DNA of 64,000 bases from Deferribacterales bacterium Deferri_01 (GTDB lineage: Bacteria > Chrysiogenota > Deferribacteres > Deferribacterales > Geovibrionaceae), in NCBI GenBank assembly GCA_001603805.1, contig LUZY01000002.1:124001-188000 (forward strand), read 5' to 3'. Positions 35,082 through 43,477 of this stretch are shown here, piece by piece (position 1 is the stretch's first letter; each line of letters begins with the position of its first letter). The notes beneath the pieces are model-generated. The model was not told the origin of the DNA, did not search any database, and saw nothing but the letters and a program-made list of their open reading frames with translations. The position numbers were made by a program, and so were the translations under genes.

Positions 35082-36140
35082 TTACTTCTCAAAAAGTTTC
35101 AGGTACTCCCCGTAGCCTTCCTTAACGAGATCTTCCTTGGGGATAAAACGTAAAGCAGCAGAGTTCATGCAGTACCTCATACCCGTGGGGGCAGGACCGT
35201 CTTCAAATACATGCCCAAGGTGAGAATCACCGTATTTGCTGCGAACTTCTGTCCTTGCCTGAAACAGGCTCTTGTCAACACGGGTGACTATATTATCCTG
35301 CTCAATAGGCTTGGTGAAGCTGGGCCATCCTGTGCCGGAATCATACTTATCTTTTGACGAAAAAAGGGGCTCACCGGATACAACATCAACATAAATCCCT
35401 TCACGCTTGTTATCCCATGTTTCTCCGGTGAAGGCTCTTTCGGTTCCTTCATGCTGTGTAACTTTATACTGCATAGGGGTTAGGCTGCTCTTCAGCTTAT
35501 CGTCAGAAGGTTTCTTAAATCCCTTCCAGTCTTTTTTCACGGCATTTTGCCCCTTGCCCCATGTTTTTTCGATATAACCTGCCCTGCCTGAGCCAACTTT
35601 ATATCTGTTATAGTGGGCAGCGTTCTTTTTATAATAATCCTGATGATACTCCTCGGCTTTGTAAAACTTTACGGCGGGAAGAATCAGCGTTGCAATGGGT
35701 TCCTTGAATTTGCCTGAATTTGCGAGGGCAAGTTTTGAGATCTCCGCTTCATCTTTCTGCGTGTTTGAATGGTAGAAGATTGCTGTTTTATACTGCGTTC
35801 CTTTGTCCGCAAACTGACCGCCTCTGTCTATGGGGTCAATATTTCTCCAGAAAACTTCAAGCAGTTCAGGGTATGATATTACCGCAGGATCAAAGGTTAT
35901 CTGTACTGCTTCATAATGCCCTGTGTAGCCTGCGCTCACATCCTCATAGCTGGGATTTTCAACCCTTCCGCCTGTATATCCGGCTATGACATCTTTCACG
36001 CCGTCAAGCTTTTCAAAGGGAGGCTCCATGCACCAGAAGCATCCGCCCGCAAATGTTGCCGTCTCGTATTTTTCAGCACTCATAGATTCACCTGTCAATA
36101 TAAGAATAAGTAACACCGGAATGAGAAAAAGCTTTTTCAT
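35082..36140 (-). CDS. msrAB: Periplasmic methionine sulfoxide reductase MsrA-MsrB fusion
   Basis: A 352-residue two-domain enzyme. A signal peptide ([22 protein letters not shown]) precedes the MsrA domain with the catalytic [11 protein letters not shown], which reduces methionine-S-sulfoxide. From about residue 220 the MsrB domain follows with [21 protein letters not shown] and the catalytic Cys in [11 protein letters not shown], specific for the R-isomer. The zinc-binding CXXC pairs of many MsrB proteins are absent. It repairs oxidised proteins in the cell envelope and needs an electron donor that is not encoded nearby. Confidence 0.93.
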   Translation of the reverse strand: MKKLFLIPVLLILILTGESMSAEKYETATFAGGCFWCMEPPFEKLDGVKDVIAGYTGGRVENPSYEDVSAGYTGHYEAVQITFDPAVISYPELLEVFWRNIDPIDRGGQFADKGTQYKTAIFYHSNTQKDEAEISKLALANSGKFKEPIATLILPAVKFYKAEEYHQDYYKKNAAHYNRYKVGSGRAGYIEKTWGKGQNAVKKDWKGFKKPSDDKLKSSLTPMQYKVTQHEGTERAFTGETWDNKREGIYVDVVSGEPLFSSKDKYDSGTGWPSFTKPIEQDNIVTRVDKSLFQARTEVRSKYGDSHLGHVFEDGPAPTGMRYCMNSAALRFIPKEDLVKEGYGEYLKLFEK

Positions 36141-36241
36141 ACAACCTCCGTTAAAGGGGTATAAATAAATATATGGTTAGTTATGATGTAATGAAAGGGG
36201 ATTGATGAATAAGTTCGGCACACTCTGCAGAGAGCGGTTAA

Positions 36242-36267
36242 GCCGGACCACTGAGCGTGAGTCCGGC
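36242..36267. other. Hairpin downstream of ccsA
   Basis: Perfect 7-bp arms GCCGGAC / GTCCGGC with a 12-base loop, 11 bases past the ccsA stop on its downstream side. No T-run follows on either strand, so it may protect the transcript end rather than terminate it. Confidence 0.5.
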
Positions 36268-36278
36268 GGTATATGAGA

Positions 36279-37355
36279 TTAAAATGTCCCGTAACTGTGC
36301 AGTCCGGAAAGGAGCAGGTTTACGCCGACATAAGTAAAAATAGTGCTTAAGAAGCCGATTACAGCAATAACAGTTACTCTGCGCCCCTGCCACCCTTTAA
36401 CGTATCTTCCGTGGAGGTAAAAGGCGTAAATCAGCCATGTTATGAGGGACCATGTTTCTTTCGGATCCCAGGACCAGTAATGCCCCCAAGCCTTATCCGC
36501 CCATATTGCACCGAATATCAGACCGCCGACAGTAAACACAGGGAATCCAACGGAAACGGCCTTATATGTAAGTTCCTCAAGAAGCTCAGAGGTCAGTCCC
36601 AGTTTTTCAGCCAGAGATGATAAAATATTTCCGAAATACCAGAGAAAAAGCCACACAGTCAGGAAACCCACAATAATTATAGCCACATCCGAACTGTCGG
36701 CCCTTCTGAACAGATCAGAAAACGGTTTAGACATCCCTTCTCTGTCGCCGGAGGAAATTTTAAGGAGCATGTCTGCCATCATTCCCCCCATTGTAAAAAT
36801 GAAAAGAGATAATGTACCTGTCCAGAAAATATAAACACCGGAACTTTTGCGCCTGTCGCTCATGGCAAGATGCAGAATCGCTGCTATGAACGAAACAGCA
36901 AATGCAGCATAAGCTATAAAACTCAGTGAAGCATGAGCAAGCAGCCAGTTACTTTTCAGTGCCGGCAGAATGGGCTGAATATCTTTTGACATTCCTGTTG
37001 TGTCGATAAACGCCACCGCCATTCCCGCAAGCATAGCCGCAAGCGCCCCGAATGCCTTTGTTTTATAGTAATACTCAACAAGAATATTGCCCAGTATAAG
37101 ACACCAGGCAAAGAAAACCAGAGACTCATAAAGGTTTGTTATCGGGATGGACTGAAAAAAGCCCAGATTATATAACTGAGAAAAAGCGAACCAACGGATT
37201 ACAAACGCTCCGGTGTGGCACGCAAAACTTATTACGGCAACAGAAGACGCGACCTTGCCCACTATATCTTTTCCGGTAACAAAATAAGCTATATAAATAA
37301 CCATTGCGAGCAGATAGCCGAGACCTGCCGCCGCAAAAAGCGGTGATGAACTCAT
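36279..37355 (-). CDS. ccsA: System II cytochrome c biogenesis protein CcsA (ResC/CcsB-type)
   Basis: A 358-residue membrane protein with about eight helices. The haem-handling WWD motif is present as WGHYWSWDPKETWSLITW, and flanking histidines are seen (HASLSFIAY, LHGRYVKG). With ResB it moves haem across the membrane and ligates it to CXXCH motifs of apocytochromes. Its start overlaps the ResB stop by one base. It is the third gene of a likely transcript with the octahaem cytochrome and resB. Confidence 0.93.
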   Translation of the reverse strand: MSSSPLFAAAGLGYLLAMVIYIAYFVTGKDIVGKVASSVAVISFACHTGAFVIRWFAFSQLYNLGFFQSIPITNLYESLVFFAWCLILGNILVEYYYKTKAFGALAAMLAGMAVAFIDTTGMSKDIQPILPALKSNWLLAHASLSFIAYAAFAVSFIAAILHLAMSDRRKSSGVYIFWTGTLSLFIFTMGGMMADMLLKISSGDREGMSKPFSDLFRRADSSDVAIIIVGFLTVWLFLWYFGNILSSLAEKLGLTSELLEELTYKAVSVGFPVFTVGGLIFGAIWADKAWGHYWSWDPKETWSLITWLIYAFYLHGRYVKGWQGRRVTVIAVIGFLSTIFTYVGVNLLLSGLHSYGTF

Positions 37356-38740
37356 TATTTTTCCCCCTTTCGTTCTTCAATAGATGCCGAAAGGTTCTTA
37401 AACATTTTTTCGGCTTCCCTGCGTGCAGTCACCCTGCCTTTGTCTTTACTATAGAAAAAACTCACGGAAACATTGCCGTTTGTTTCTTTTACAACTACCC
37501 AGACCCTTCTGTGAGAAGTGTAGAAAGCCACGATGACGCCTATAGAAATGATTATAAAGCCTATGTATATAACCGGCAGTCCCGGATCGATTCGTGCAGA
37601 AAGAACGGAATACTCCGCCCCCCAGACATCATTAAAAGTAATATGGAGATTGCTGAAATCGCCTGATGCGGGATCTTTCATAAAAATCCACTCACTTACG
37701 GAATCGCCTTCTTCGTTTATAAAAACAATATTCAGCGCAGGGTTGAGAAGCTGGGTGCTGAAGTTGATAAGATTCCCGTCTTTGTCCTGGCCGAGCGCAG
37801 GGGCAAAGTCATTCAGCTTCGCTTTAAGCTTCAGTTCCGGAATATCGAACTCCTGTCCGAGAATCATGGAATATTCTGAGCTGATACCTGAAATCAGAGA
37901 ATCGACAGTAAATTTAAAAATGACATCCTTATTAGGAAAAACTCCGTAGCTTGACTGATAAAATGTTATGCCCTCAAACTTTACTGGGCTGTTTACTGAA
38001 ACATAAGCGTCTGTTGTTACATTATCTTTTATAAAGTGTATTTTAGAGCGGAAAGAACTCTGCTTGGGGGAGTTCTCGTAAAATTCAGTTTCAAAGTTTT
38101 CAAGATAAATGTTGAAAGGGAGGGTAATATCTTTTCCTTTACCTATGGTGACAACATTTTCCATCTTCCCTTCCAGAACAGCGATATTGCCGTTATAGCC
38201 GAAAATACCGCCGATAAAGCCCCCGGCAATAAGAATAACAAGACCGAGATGAGTTATAAAAGCGCCGGATTTGCCGTATCTGCCTTTTTCAGCAGCTAAA
38301 ACATCGCCCTCTTTTATCTTATTCCAACGGGAGAAAACCTTGTCAAAAGTTTTCAGAACGTCTTCGGAAGAGGCTTTAAACTCTTTTTCCTCAAAGAAAT
38401 ATGGCTTAAAAACATCCTTATCGGTGCTTATTTTTCCGGTGAGTTTCTTCCACGTGGAAGGAAACTTCTCAACGGAGCAGAAAATGAGGTTCAACGCCAA
38501 AAGCAGAAGGATGAAGTTAAACCAGTATGTATGATAAAGGTCAGTAAAACCTGTTTTATCCAAAAATGACCAGACAGCGGGTGCGGCGTCTCCGAAAATC
38601 TCTGCAAGCCTCTGCGTGGTTTCTTCTTCAGGTGCATGCTGTCTGATGAATGTACCTACTGAAGATACGAAAATGATGACTGCGAAAATAACGAGTGCGA
38701 ACCTGAGTGAACCCATGGCTCTTAAGATTTTTTTTATCAT
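37355..38740 (-). CDS. resB: System II cytochrome c biogenesis protein ResB (Ccs1)
   Basis: A 461-residue ResB/Ccs1 protein. Three N-terminal helices (starting FALVIFAVIIFVSSVGTF, LLLLALNLIFCSVEKFPS and GLVILIAGGFIGGIFG) are followed by a large periplasmic domain and a last helix near residue 400 (VIYIGFIIISIGVIVAFYTSHRRVWV) with conserved basic residues. It forms the haem lyase with CcsA. It lies 174 bases downstream of the octahaem cytochrome, separated by that gene's terminator, so read-through or a separate promoter is needed for joint expression. Confidence 0.92.
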   Translation of the reverse strand: MIKKILRAMGSLRFALVIFAVIIFVSSVGTFIRQHAPEEETTQRLAEIFGDAAPAVWSFLDKTGFTDLYHTYWFNFILLLLALNLIFCSVEKFPSTWKKLTGKISTDKDVFKPYFFEEKEFKASSEDVLKTFDKVFSRWNKIKEGDVLAAEKGRYGKSGAFITHLGLVILIAGGFIGGIFGYNGNIAVLEGKMENVVTIGKGKDITLPFNIYLENFETEFYENSPKQSSFRSKIHFIKDNVTTDAYVSVNSPVKFEGITFYQSSYGVFPNKDVIFKFTVDSLISGISSEYSMILGQEFDIPELKLKAKLNDFAPALGQDKDGNLINFSTQLLNPALNIVFINEEGDSVSEWIFMKDPASGDFSNLHITFNDVWGAEYSVLSARIDPGLPVIYIGFIIISIGVIVAFYTSHRRVWVVVKETNGNVSVSFFYSKDKGRVTARREAEKMFKNLSASIEERKGEK

Positions 38741-38864
38741 AATTAAAATTCCCGTTTATAAAATAAATTACTGATTCTTTGTCTGAGCGATTTTGTTTTA
38801 AAAGAATCCGGTAATATATATAAACCCTTTAGACCGATTGAAACAGTTTTTTTTTGTAAAAAAG

Positions 38865-38889
38865 AATCGGGGGCACTATGCCCCCGATT
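38865..38889 (-). terminator. Terminator after octahaem cytochrome gene
   Basis: Perfect 10-bp stem AATCGGGGGC / GCCCCCGATT with a 5-base loop, followed on the - strand by C and six T. It separates the highly expressed cytochrome from resB-ccsA, perhaps lowering their expression. Confidence 0.9.
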
Positions 38890-38913
38890 ATATGTTTTGT
38901 CAGTTTTCTTTAA

Positions 38914-40572
38914 TTATTTCGCTGAAGCCTGAGCTTTCTTCATTTCAGCTATGGCATCGTTAATCATTTTGATTCCGAGCTGAGATTCATCAACAGACTT
39001 GGTGAGAGATTCTCTCGCCATTTCAGGGTTGTGGAAACCGTCAGAGTTTTCAGCTACCCAGTATTCCCAAAGGATATGGGCTTTAAGCTGCTGCTGCTGA
39101 GCCTGTTTAATGATATCTTCGCTGATGCCTTTGTCTTTGCCTTCAACTATTTTGTCGATAAGCTGAGACAGCCAGAATTCAGCTTTTCTCATTTTGCCTT
39201 TAGTGTAAGCCTTTACAGAGTCAATAGAGTAGATTGCATCTTTCTCTGTCCAGTTCGGGTGGCATCCGCTGGAAAGGCATGATTCTTTAATATGCTCTCT
39301 GGGTGTCACTGCGAAGTGAGAAGTAAAGGTTTTGCCTGTCTTCTTATCTTTAATCTTCGGAGTGTGGCATCCATCGCAGCTTACGCCTGCTTTAGCGTGT
39401 TTAGAATTGTAGTGTGTTTCAGCTTCGGGGTGCTGTGCTTTCCAAAGAGGTGCGCCGCTGAAAGCGTTTTTAAAGTCTATGAAGCCTATTTCGTTTACGT
39501 AGTGGTCATAGAGCTGAAGCACGTCTTTGAAGGGGAAATGGTTAGTTCTGTTGTCGTCAAAAGTAACTTTTCCGCCGGTTTTAAGATCAGTACCGGGGTT
39601 ACAGTTATATTCAACGTGACACTGACCGCACTGAAGCGTAGCATCATATTTTTCAAGCAGAGCGATCTTTCTTGTGTAGCCCCTCATACCCATATCGATA
39701 ACTTCGATTTTGGTTCTGTTGGGATCTTTATGCCACAGAGTGTCCGCTTCGGGTCTTGTAAGAGCCTGAATAAGAGCATCTCTCACGATTCTGGGTTTAG
39801 CAGCGTGAGGATCGTGGCATGTGTAGCAGTTAAGGCTATGCTGAAGTTTTTTGCTCTGGATCATAGCTGTGGGGTTGCTTTTTCTTGAGAAAGGCGCGCC
39901 GACATTAGGATCACCAAGGTAAGCCCAGTCAAGGATATGATCCTGAGTTTTACACTGGAAGCATACGGGGTTTACCGCAGCAGCAGTCTGTCTCATGAAA
40001 GGTTTGTGATCGCTTGATTCGGGGTGAGTATCAACGATGCTGTCCCAAAGTTTGCCGGGTTTTTCGTTAACATACATCCATCCGTTTTTAGGCTGGAATC
40101 TTCCGCCCGCTGCACGGTCAACTATAACCTGATCAAGCAGCATGTAGCCGTGGCTTCTTGTAAGAGCATGCTCTTTTGTGAAGCCGTGGGGAGCCATAAG
40201 CTTGTCCCAGAAGGGGTTGGGGGCTCTATTAGTGAGCTGAGACTTTTCATCTCTTGCGGGTCTGTGTTTGTTGACCTCAAGGAAACTTCCGTGCTGTTCT
40301 TTGTGGCATGCTCCGCAGGCATCCCATGAAGTGAAAACCTCGGGACGTTTTGAGGAATCAGCAAGGTGAGCATCAAGCCCGCCGTGACAGCTGATACAGT
40401 TAACGTCTTTGTGCTTTCCGGACTGGTGAAGCCCCTGAACCACGTCATGACATTCATAACAGGTTTTAGGGTCGACTTTTTTGACTTTCTGAGCAGCCTC
40501 AGCGGACTGAGCTGATACGAGAAGCATAAGTCCTGCGAGAGCGCCGAGAATAAAAGCGCACTTTTTAAACAT
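38914..40572 (-). CDS. Octahaem nitrite reductase-like cytochrome c (CXXCK haem)
   Basis: About 552 residues from the ATG at 40572 behind AGGAGG. A signal peptide ends near AEA-AQ (residue 27). Eight haem motifs occur: CYECH (38), CISCH (59), CGACH (86), CFQCK (204), CYTCH (249), CGQCH (315), CDGCH (399) and a CX4CH site (432-438). Haem 4 with Lys as the proximal ligand, three extra N-terminal haems, QCHVEYNC with Tyr322 and Cys324, and QHPE (His381) match the octahaem nitrite reductases, where Tyr and Cys form a thioether. It would reduce nitrite (and perhaps sulfite or hydroxylamine) to ammonia in the periplasm. The last haem motif, with four spacer residues, is unusual. Confidence 0.88.
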   Translation of the reverse strand: MFKKCAFILGALAGLMLLVSAQSAEAAQKVKKVDPKTCYECHDVVQGLHQSGKHKDVNCISCHGGLDAHLADSSKRPEVFTSWDACGACHKEQHGSFLEVNKHRPARDEKSQLTNRAPNPFWDKLMAPHGFTKEHALTRSHGYMLLDQVIVDRAAGGRFQPKNGWMYVNEKPGKLWDSIVDTHPESSDHKPFMRQTAAAVNPVCFQCKTQDHILDWAYLGDPNVGAPFSRKSNPTAMIQSKKLQHSLNCYTCHDPHAAKPRIVRDALIQALTRPEADTLWHKDPNRTKIEVIDMGMRGYTRKIALLEKYDATLQCGQCHVEYNCNPGTDLKTGGKVTFDDNRTNHFPFKDVLQLYDHYVNEIGFIDFKNAFSGAPLWKAQHPEAETHYNSKHAKAGVSCDGCHTPKIKDKKTGKTFTSHFAVTPREHIKESCLSSGCHPNWTEKDAIYSIDSVKAYTKGKMRKAEFWLSQLIDKIVEGKDKGISEDIIKQAQQQQLKAHILWEYWVAENSDGFHNPEMARESLTKSVDESQLGIKMINDAIAEMKKAQASAK

Positions 40573-40699
40573 GTAAACCTCCTGAAGAATTAACAAATGT
40601 TTATGCGTTGTCTAACTATACCTGTAAATTCGTAAATGAGGCGTTAAGGTTCTTAAAAAGACTGTAAAGATTGTAAACACAAAGACAAGATAATCCCTT

Positions 40700-41590
40700 T
40701 TATACCCTTGATTCAGCAGGCGTTTTTAAAGACTTCGGAGAGGGTGAACCGTCGTAAGAAAAAGACTGGAAGATAAGAGCAGCAAGTATAATTACTCCTC
40801 CGGCAAACGTAGATAACCCCGGCATTTCAGCATATATAAGCCATATCATCAATGGTGCAAGGAACGTTCTTGATAGAGAAAACAGGCTTATTTCCATTGC
40901 GGTTATGTATCTTGCTGCGGTGGACATGAACACTCGCCCCACGGGAGCTGATAAAAGCCCCATCGCAGCCATAACAAGCCAAGTACGCATGTTAAGCTCT
41001 GACGGTTCAGCAGCATAAAAACTGATTCCCGCAATTGAAAACCCTCCGAGAGCTATAACCATTGTTCTGCTGATATGCGGATACTTGCGCCAGATAACAT
41101 AGTTCAGGGCTGAAAACGATGCGCACACTATTGCCATCACATTACCGAACATTCCGCCTGTTCCCAATGAGTCTGCTGTTATCACAAAGATACCGCCCAT
41201 AGCCGCCGCCATGGAAATAAGTATTCTGGGAGAGGCTTTTTCTTTAAGAAGTATACGGCTGTAAATTGCAGCAAAAACAGGTGAAACGCTCATAATAAGC
41301 ACTGCATTTGCAACAAGAGTATGTTTAACAGCAAGAACAAGGGTTGTTCCGCTTCCTCCCATAACCAGTCCTGAAATAATTATTGGCAAACCGCCGCTGA
41401 AAACAGCGCCTTTTATTCCTCCTTTCTCTTTAGCCTGTGTGAGAACAGACATGGAAAAGAATGTAAACAACCCGAACAGAAATGCTGTATCCCAGCCGGA
41501 CGCTCCGGACATCCTTATAAAAACCGGATCAAGACTCATAAGCAAAATACCGGTCAATACAAAAAATAGTCCTTTTTTCTTATCTGACAT
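40700..41590 (-). CDS. EamA/DMT-family transporter
   Basis: About 296 residues with ten hydrophobic helices in two EamA repeats; the second repeat begins around GGMFGNVMAIVCASFSAL. The ATG at 41590 has AAGG seven bases upstream. DMT proteins export amino acids, drugs or other metabolites across the inner membrane. It is divergent from a TetR-family gene, with a palindrome between the two, so the TetR protein probably represses it. The exported molecule is unknown. Confidence 0.87.
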   Translation of the reverse strand: MSDKKKGLFFVLTGILLMSLDPVFIRMSGASGWDTAFLFGLFTFFSMSVLTQAKEKGGIKGAVFSGGLPIIISGLVMGGSGTTLVLAVKHTLVANAVLIMSVSPVFAAIYSRILLKEKASPRILISMAAAMGGIFVITADSLGTGGMFGNVMAIVCASFSALNYVIWRKYPHISRTMVIALGGFSIAGISFYAAEPSELNMRTWLVMAAMGLLSAPVGRVFMSTAARYITAMEISLFSLSRTFLAPLMIWLIYAEMPGLSTFAGGVIILAALIFQSFSYDGSPSPKSLKTPAESRV

Positions 41591-41604
41591 CAATCACCTT
41601 CTTA

Positions 41605-41626
41605 AATCATACTCTATAGTATGATT
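41605..41626. promoter_or_regulatory. Palindromic operator between tetR-type gene and EamA gene
   Basis: Perfect inverted repeat with 9-base arms AATCATACT and AGTATGATT around CTAT. A further half-site AGTATGATT is at 41641-41649. The position overlaps the probable EamA promoter, as expected for repression by the adjacent TetR-type protein. Confidence 0.75.
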
Positions 41627-41670
41627 ATATAATACTTGACAGTATGATTTGCAAGGAATAAAAATAAGCA

Positions 41671-42249
41671 ATGAGCAGATCAGTTGAAAAATACATGGAA
41701 AAACAGCACCTGATACTGGATTGCGCCCGTAACCTTTTTCTTGATAAAGGGTACAGAACCACCAGTATGGACAGTGTGGCGGAAGCTGCCGGAGTCACGA
41801 AACAGACTGTCTACAGGTACTATCCGTCCAAGAAGGATCTTTTTGCCGCCGTTCTGGAGGCTATGGGAAAAAACAAAAGGGTTTATGAGTTCGGAGACGG
41901 AAAGCTGCGTGACGAGCTGGAGAAATATGCCGTTTTCTTCCTGACACAGCACTTGACACCGGAACGTATCGGGTTTTACCGTCTTGTGGTTGCAGAATCA
42001 GTTCATGAGAAGGAGCTTGGGAGCATATTCTTCACCAACGCCCAGTCGGTAAGGCAGAATAACCTGGCGGAATATCTTGAAAATAAGCTTTCCAGCGGGG
42101 ACAGTGAAAAACTTGCGGGAATCTTCGGTTCGATGCTTCTCCACATGCGTTCAGGCGTTCTTCTCGGCACAACAGCCATACCTTCACAGCAGGAAATTGA
42201 GGATTTCTGCCGTTTTAGTGTCAACGTGTTTCTCAACGGCTGTCTGTAG
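41671..42249 (+). CDS. TetR/AcrR-family regulator
   Basis: A 192-residue TetR-type repressor. The N-terminal HTH is clear: ILDCARNLFLDKGYRTTSMDSVAEAAGVTKQTVYRYYPSKKDLFAAVLEAM in outline, with TVYRYY in the recognition helix. The helical C-terminal half would bind an inducer. It probably controls the divergent EamA exporter and itself through the palindrome at 41605-41626. Its end overlaps the convergent flavoprotein gene by 17 bases. Confidence 0.88.
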   Translation: MSRSVEKYMEKQHLILDCARNLFLDKGYRTTSMDSVAEAAGVTKQTVYRYYPSKKDLFAAVLEAMGKNKRVYEFGDGKLRDELEKYAVFFLTQHLTPERIGFYRLVVAESVHEKELGSIFFTNAQSVRQNNLAEYLENKLSSGDSEKLAGIFGSMLLHMRSGVLLGTTAIPSQQEIEDFCRFSVNVFLNGCL

Positions 42250-43477
42250 CGGCAGCTTTGCCGGCAAGCGCACCTGTACTCCAGCACATCTGAAGATTAT
42301 ATCCGCCCGTGGGAGCATCCAGATTCAGGATTTCCCCTGCGAAATAAAGGTTATCTATTATTTTTGATCTCATGGTTTTAGGGTCAACCTCTTTCAGGTT
42401 CACGCCGCCTGCTGTCACTGTGGCTTTATTGAAATCGTGAAAAGAATCTATAACAGTTTCAAGCTCTTTCAGCATACCCACAAGCACCTTTCTGTGCGCT
42501 TTTGAAACCTTCGCTCCGTGTATTTCACCATCCAGAGCGGAAAGCTTCATCACAACTGCCAGCATCTTAGGGGGCAGAACAGAACCCAGAACGGTCTTCA
42601 TCATCTTTTTATCATTGGCAGCAAAAAGCTTCCCAAGGCGCTTGTCAAGCTCCTCACGGGATTCATCAGGAAACATATCCAGCAGAAGGCGCATTCCATG
42701 TTCCTGCCCTGAAATGCTCCTGCTTATGTTGTAAACGGCGGGTCCGGTCATACCGTCCTTTGTGAAAAGAAGATCACCTCTCTCTTCGGCCGTTTTTTTC
42801 CCTGAATATGCGCTGATGGAAACATCACGCAGGCTTAAGCCTTCAAGATCAGCTATCCAGCGTTCTTTTAACTTCACAGGGGTAAGTACAGGGCGCAGCG
42901 GAGCCAGGGAGTGTCCGCACTTTTCCGCCCACTTATACCCGTCACCTTTTGAACCTGTTGCGGGGTAGCTCAGACCGCCTGTTGCAACTATCACTCTTTT
43001 TGCACGTATTATACTGTTTTCAAGGACTATCCCGGTTATGAGTCCGTCCTTAATCTCAAGGCGTCTGACTTCGGCATCTGTCCATATTTTAACGCCGTTA
43101 AAGCGGACAAAGGTCGTGAGTGCTGCAAGTACCGTTTTTGCGTCATCAGTATCCGGAAAGACTCTGCCCGCATCCTCTGTGACGCACTTTACACCCAGAT
43201 CACCAAAAAACTTCAGTGTATCCGCAGGGGAAAAAGAGCTGAAAGCACTGTAGAGAAAGCGTCCTTCACGCCCGAATACTTCTGCAAGCCGTTTTATATC
43301 AGGTTCATTATTGGTAATATTACAACGTCCGCCTCCGGTTATCAGAAGCTTTCGCCCCAGAGAAGCACCTCTTTCAAGAAGCACTGTTTCAGCGCCTTTT
43401 TCAGCGGCAAAACCAGCCGCAATAAGCCCTGCGGCTCCGCCGCCTATAACGGCTATGTCAAAAATTCTTTCAGTCAT
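42233..43477 (-). CDS. HI0933/BaiN-family flavoprotein
   Basis: A 414-residue FAD-dependent protein. The N-terminal FAD-binding motif is IAVIGGGAAGLIAAGFAAEKGAETVLLE in outline (GGGAAGL loop); GGGRCNITN and the C-terminal GEILNLDAPTGGYNLQMCWSTG region are the signatures of the HI0933/YhiN family. Related enzymes reduce steroid-like or unsaturated compounds; the bacterial housekeeping function is unsettled. The start codon overlaps the stop of the HemN-like gene (ATGA), so the two are translationally coupled. Confidence 0.9.
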   Translation of the reverse strand: MTERIFDIAVIGGGAAGLIAAGFAAEKGAETVLLERGASLGRKLLITGGGRCNITNNEPDIKRLAEVFGREGRFLYSAFSSFSPADTLKFFGDLGVKCVTEDAGRVFPDTDDAKTVLAALTTFVRFNGVKIWTDAEVRRLEIKDGLITGIVLENSIIRAKRVIVATGGLSYPATGSKGDGYKWAEKCGHSLAPLRPVLTPVKLKERWIADLEGLSLRDVSISAYSGKKTAEERGDLLFTKDGMTGPAVYNISRSISGQEHGMRLLLDMFPDESREELDKRLGKLFAANDKKMMKTVLGSVLPPKMLAVVMKLSALDGEIHGAKVSKAHRKVLVGMLKELETVIDSFHDFNKATVTAGGVNLKEVDPKTMRSKIIDNLYFAGEILNLDAPTGGYNLQMCWSTGALAGKAAATDSR

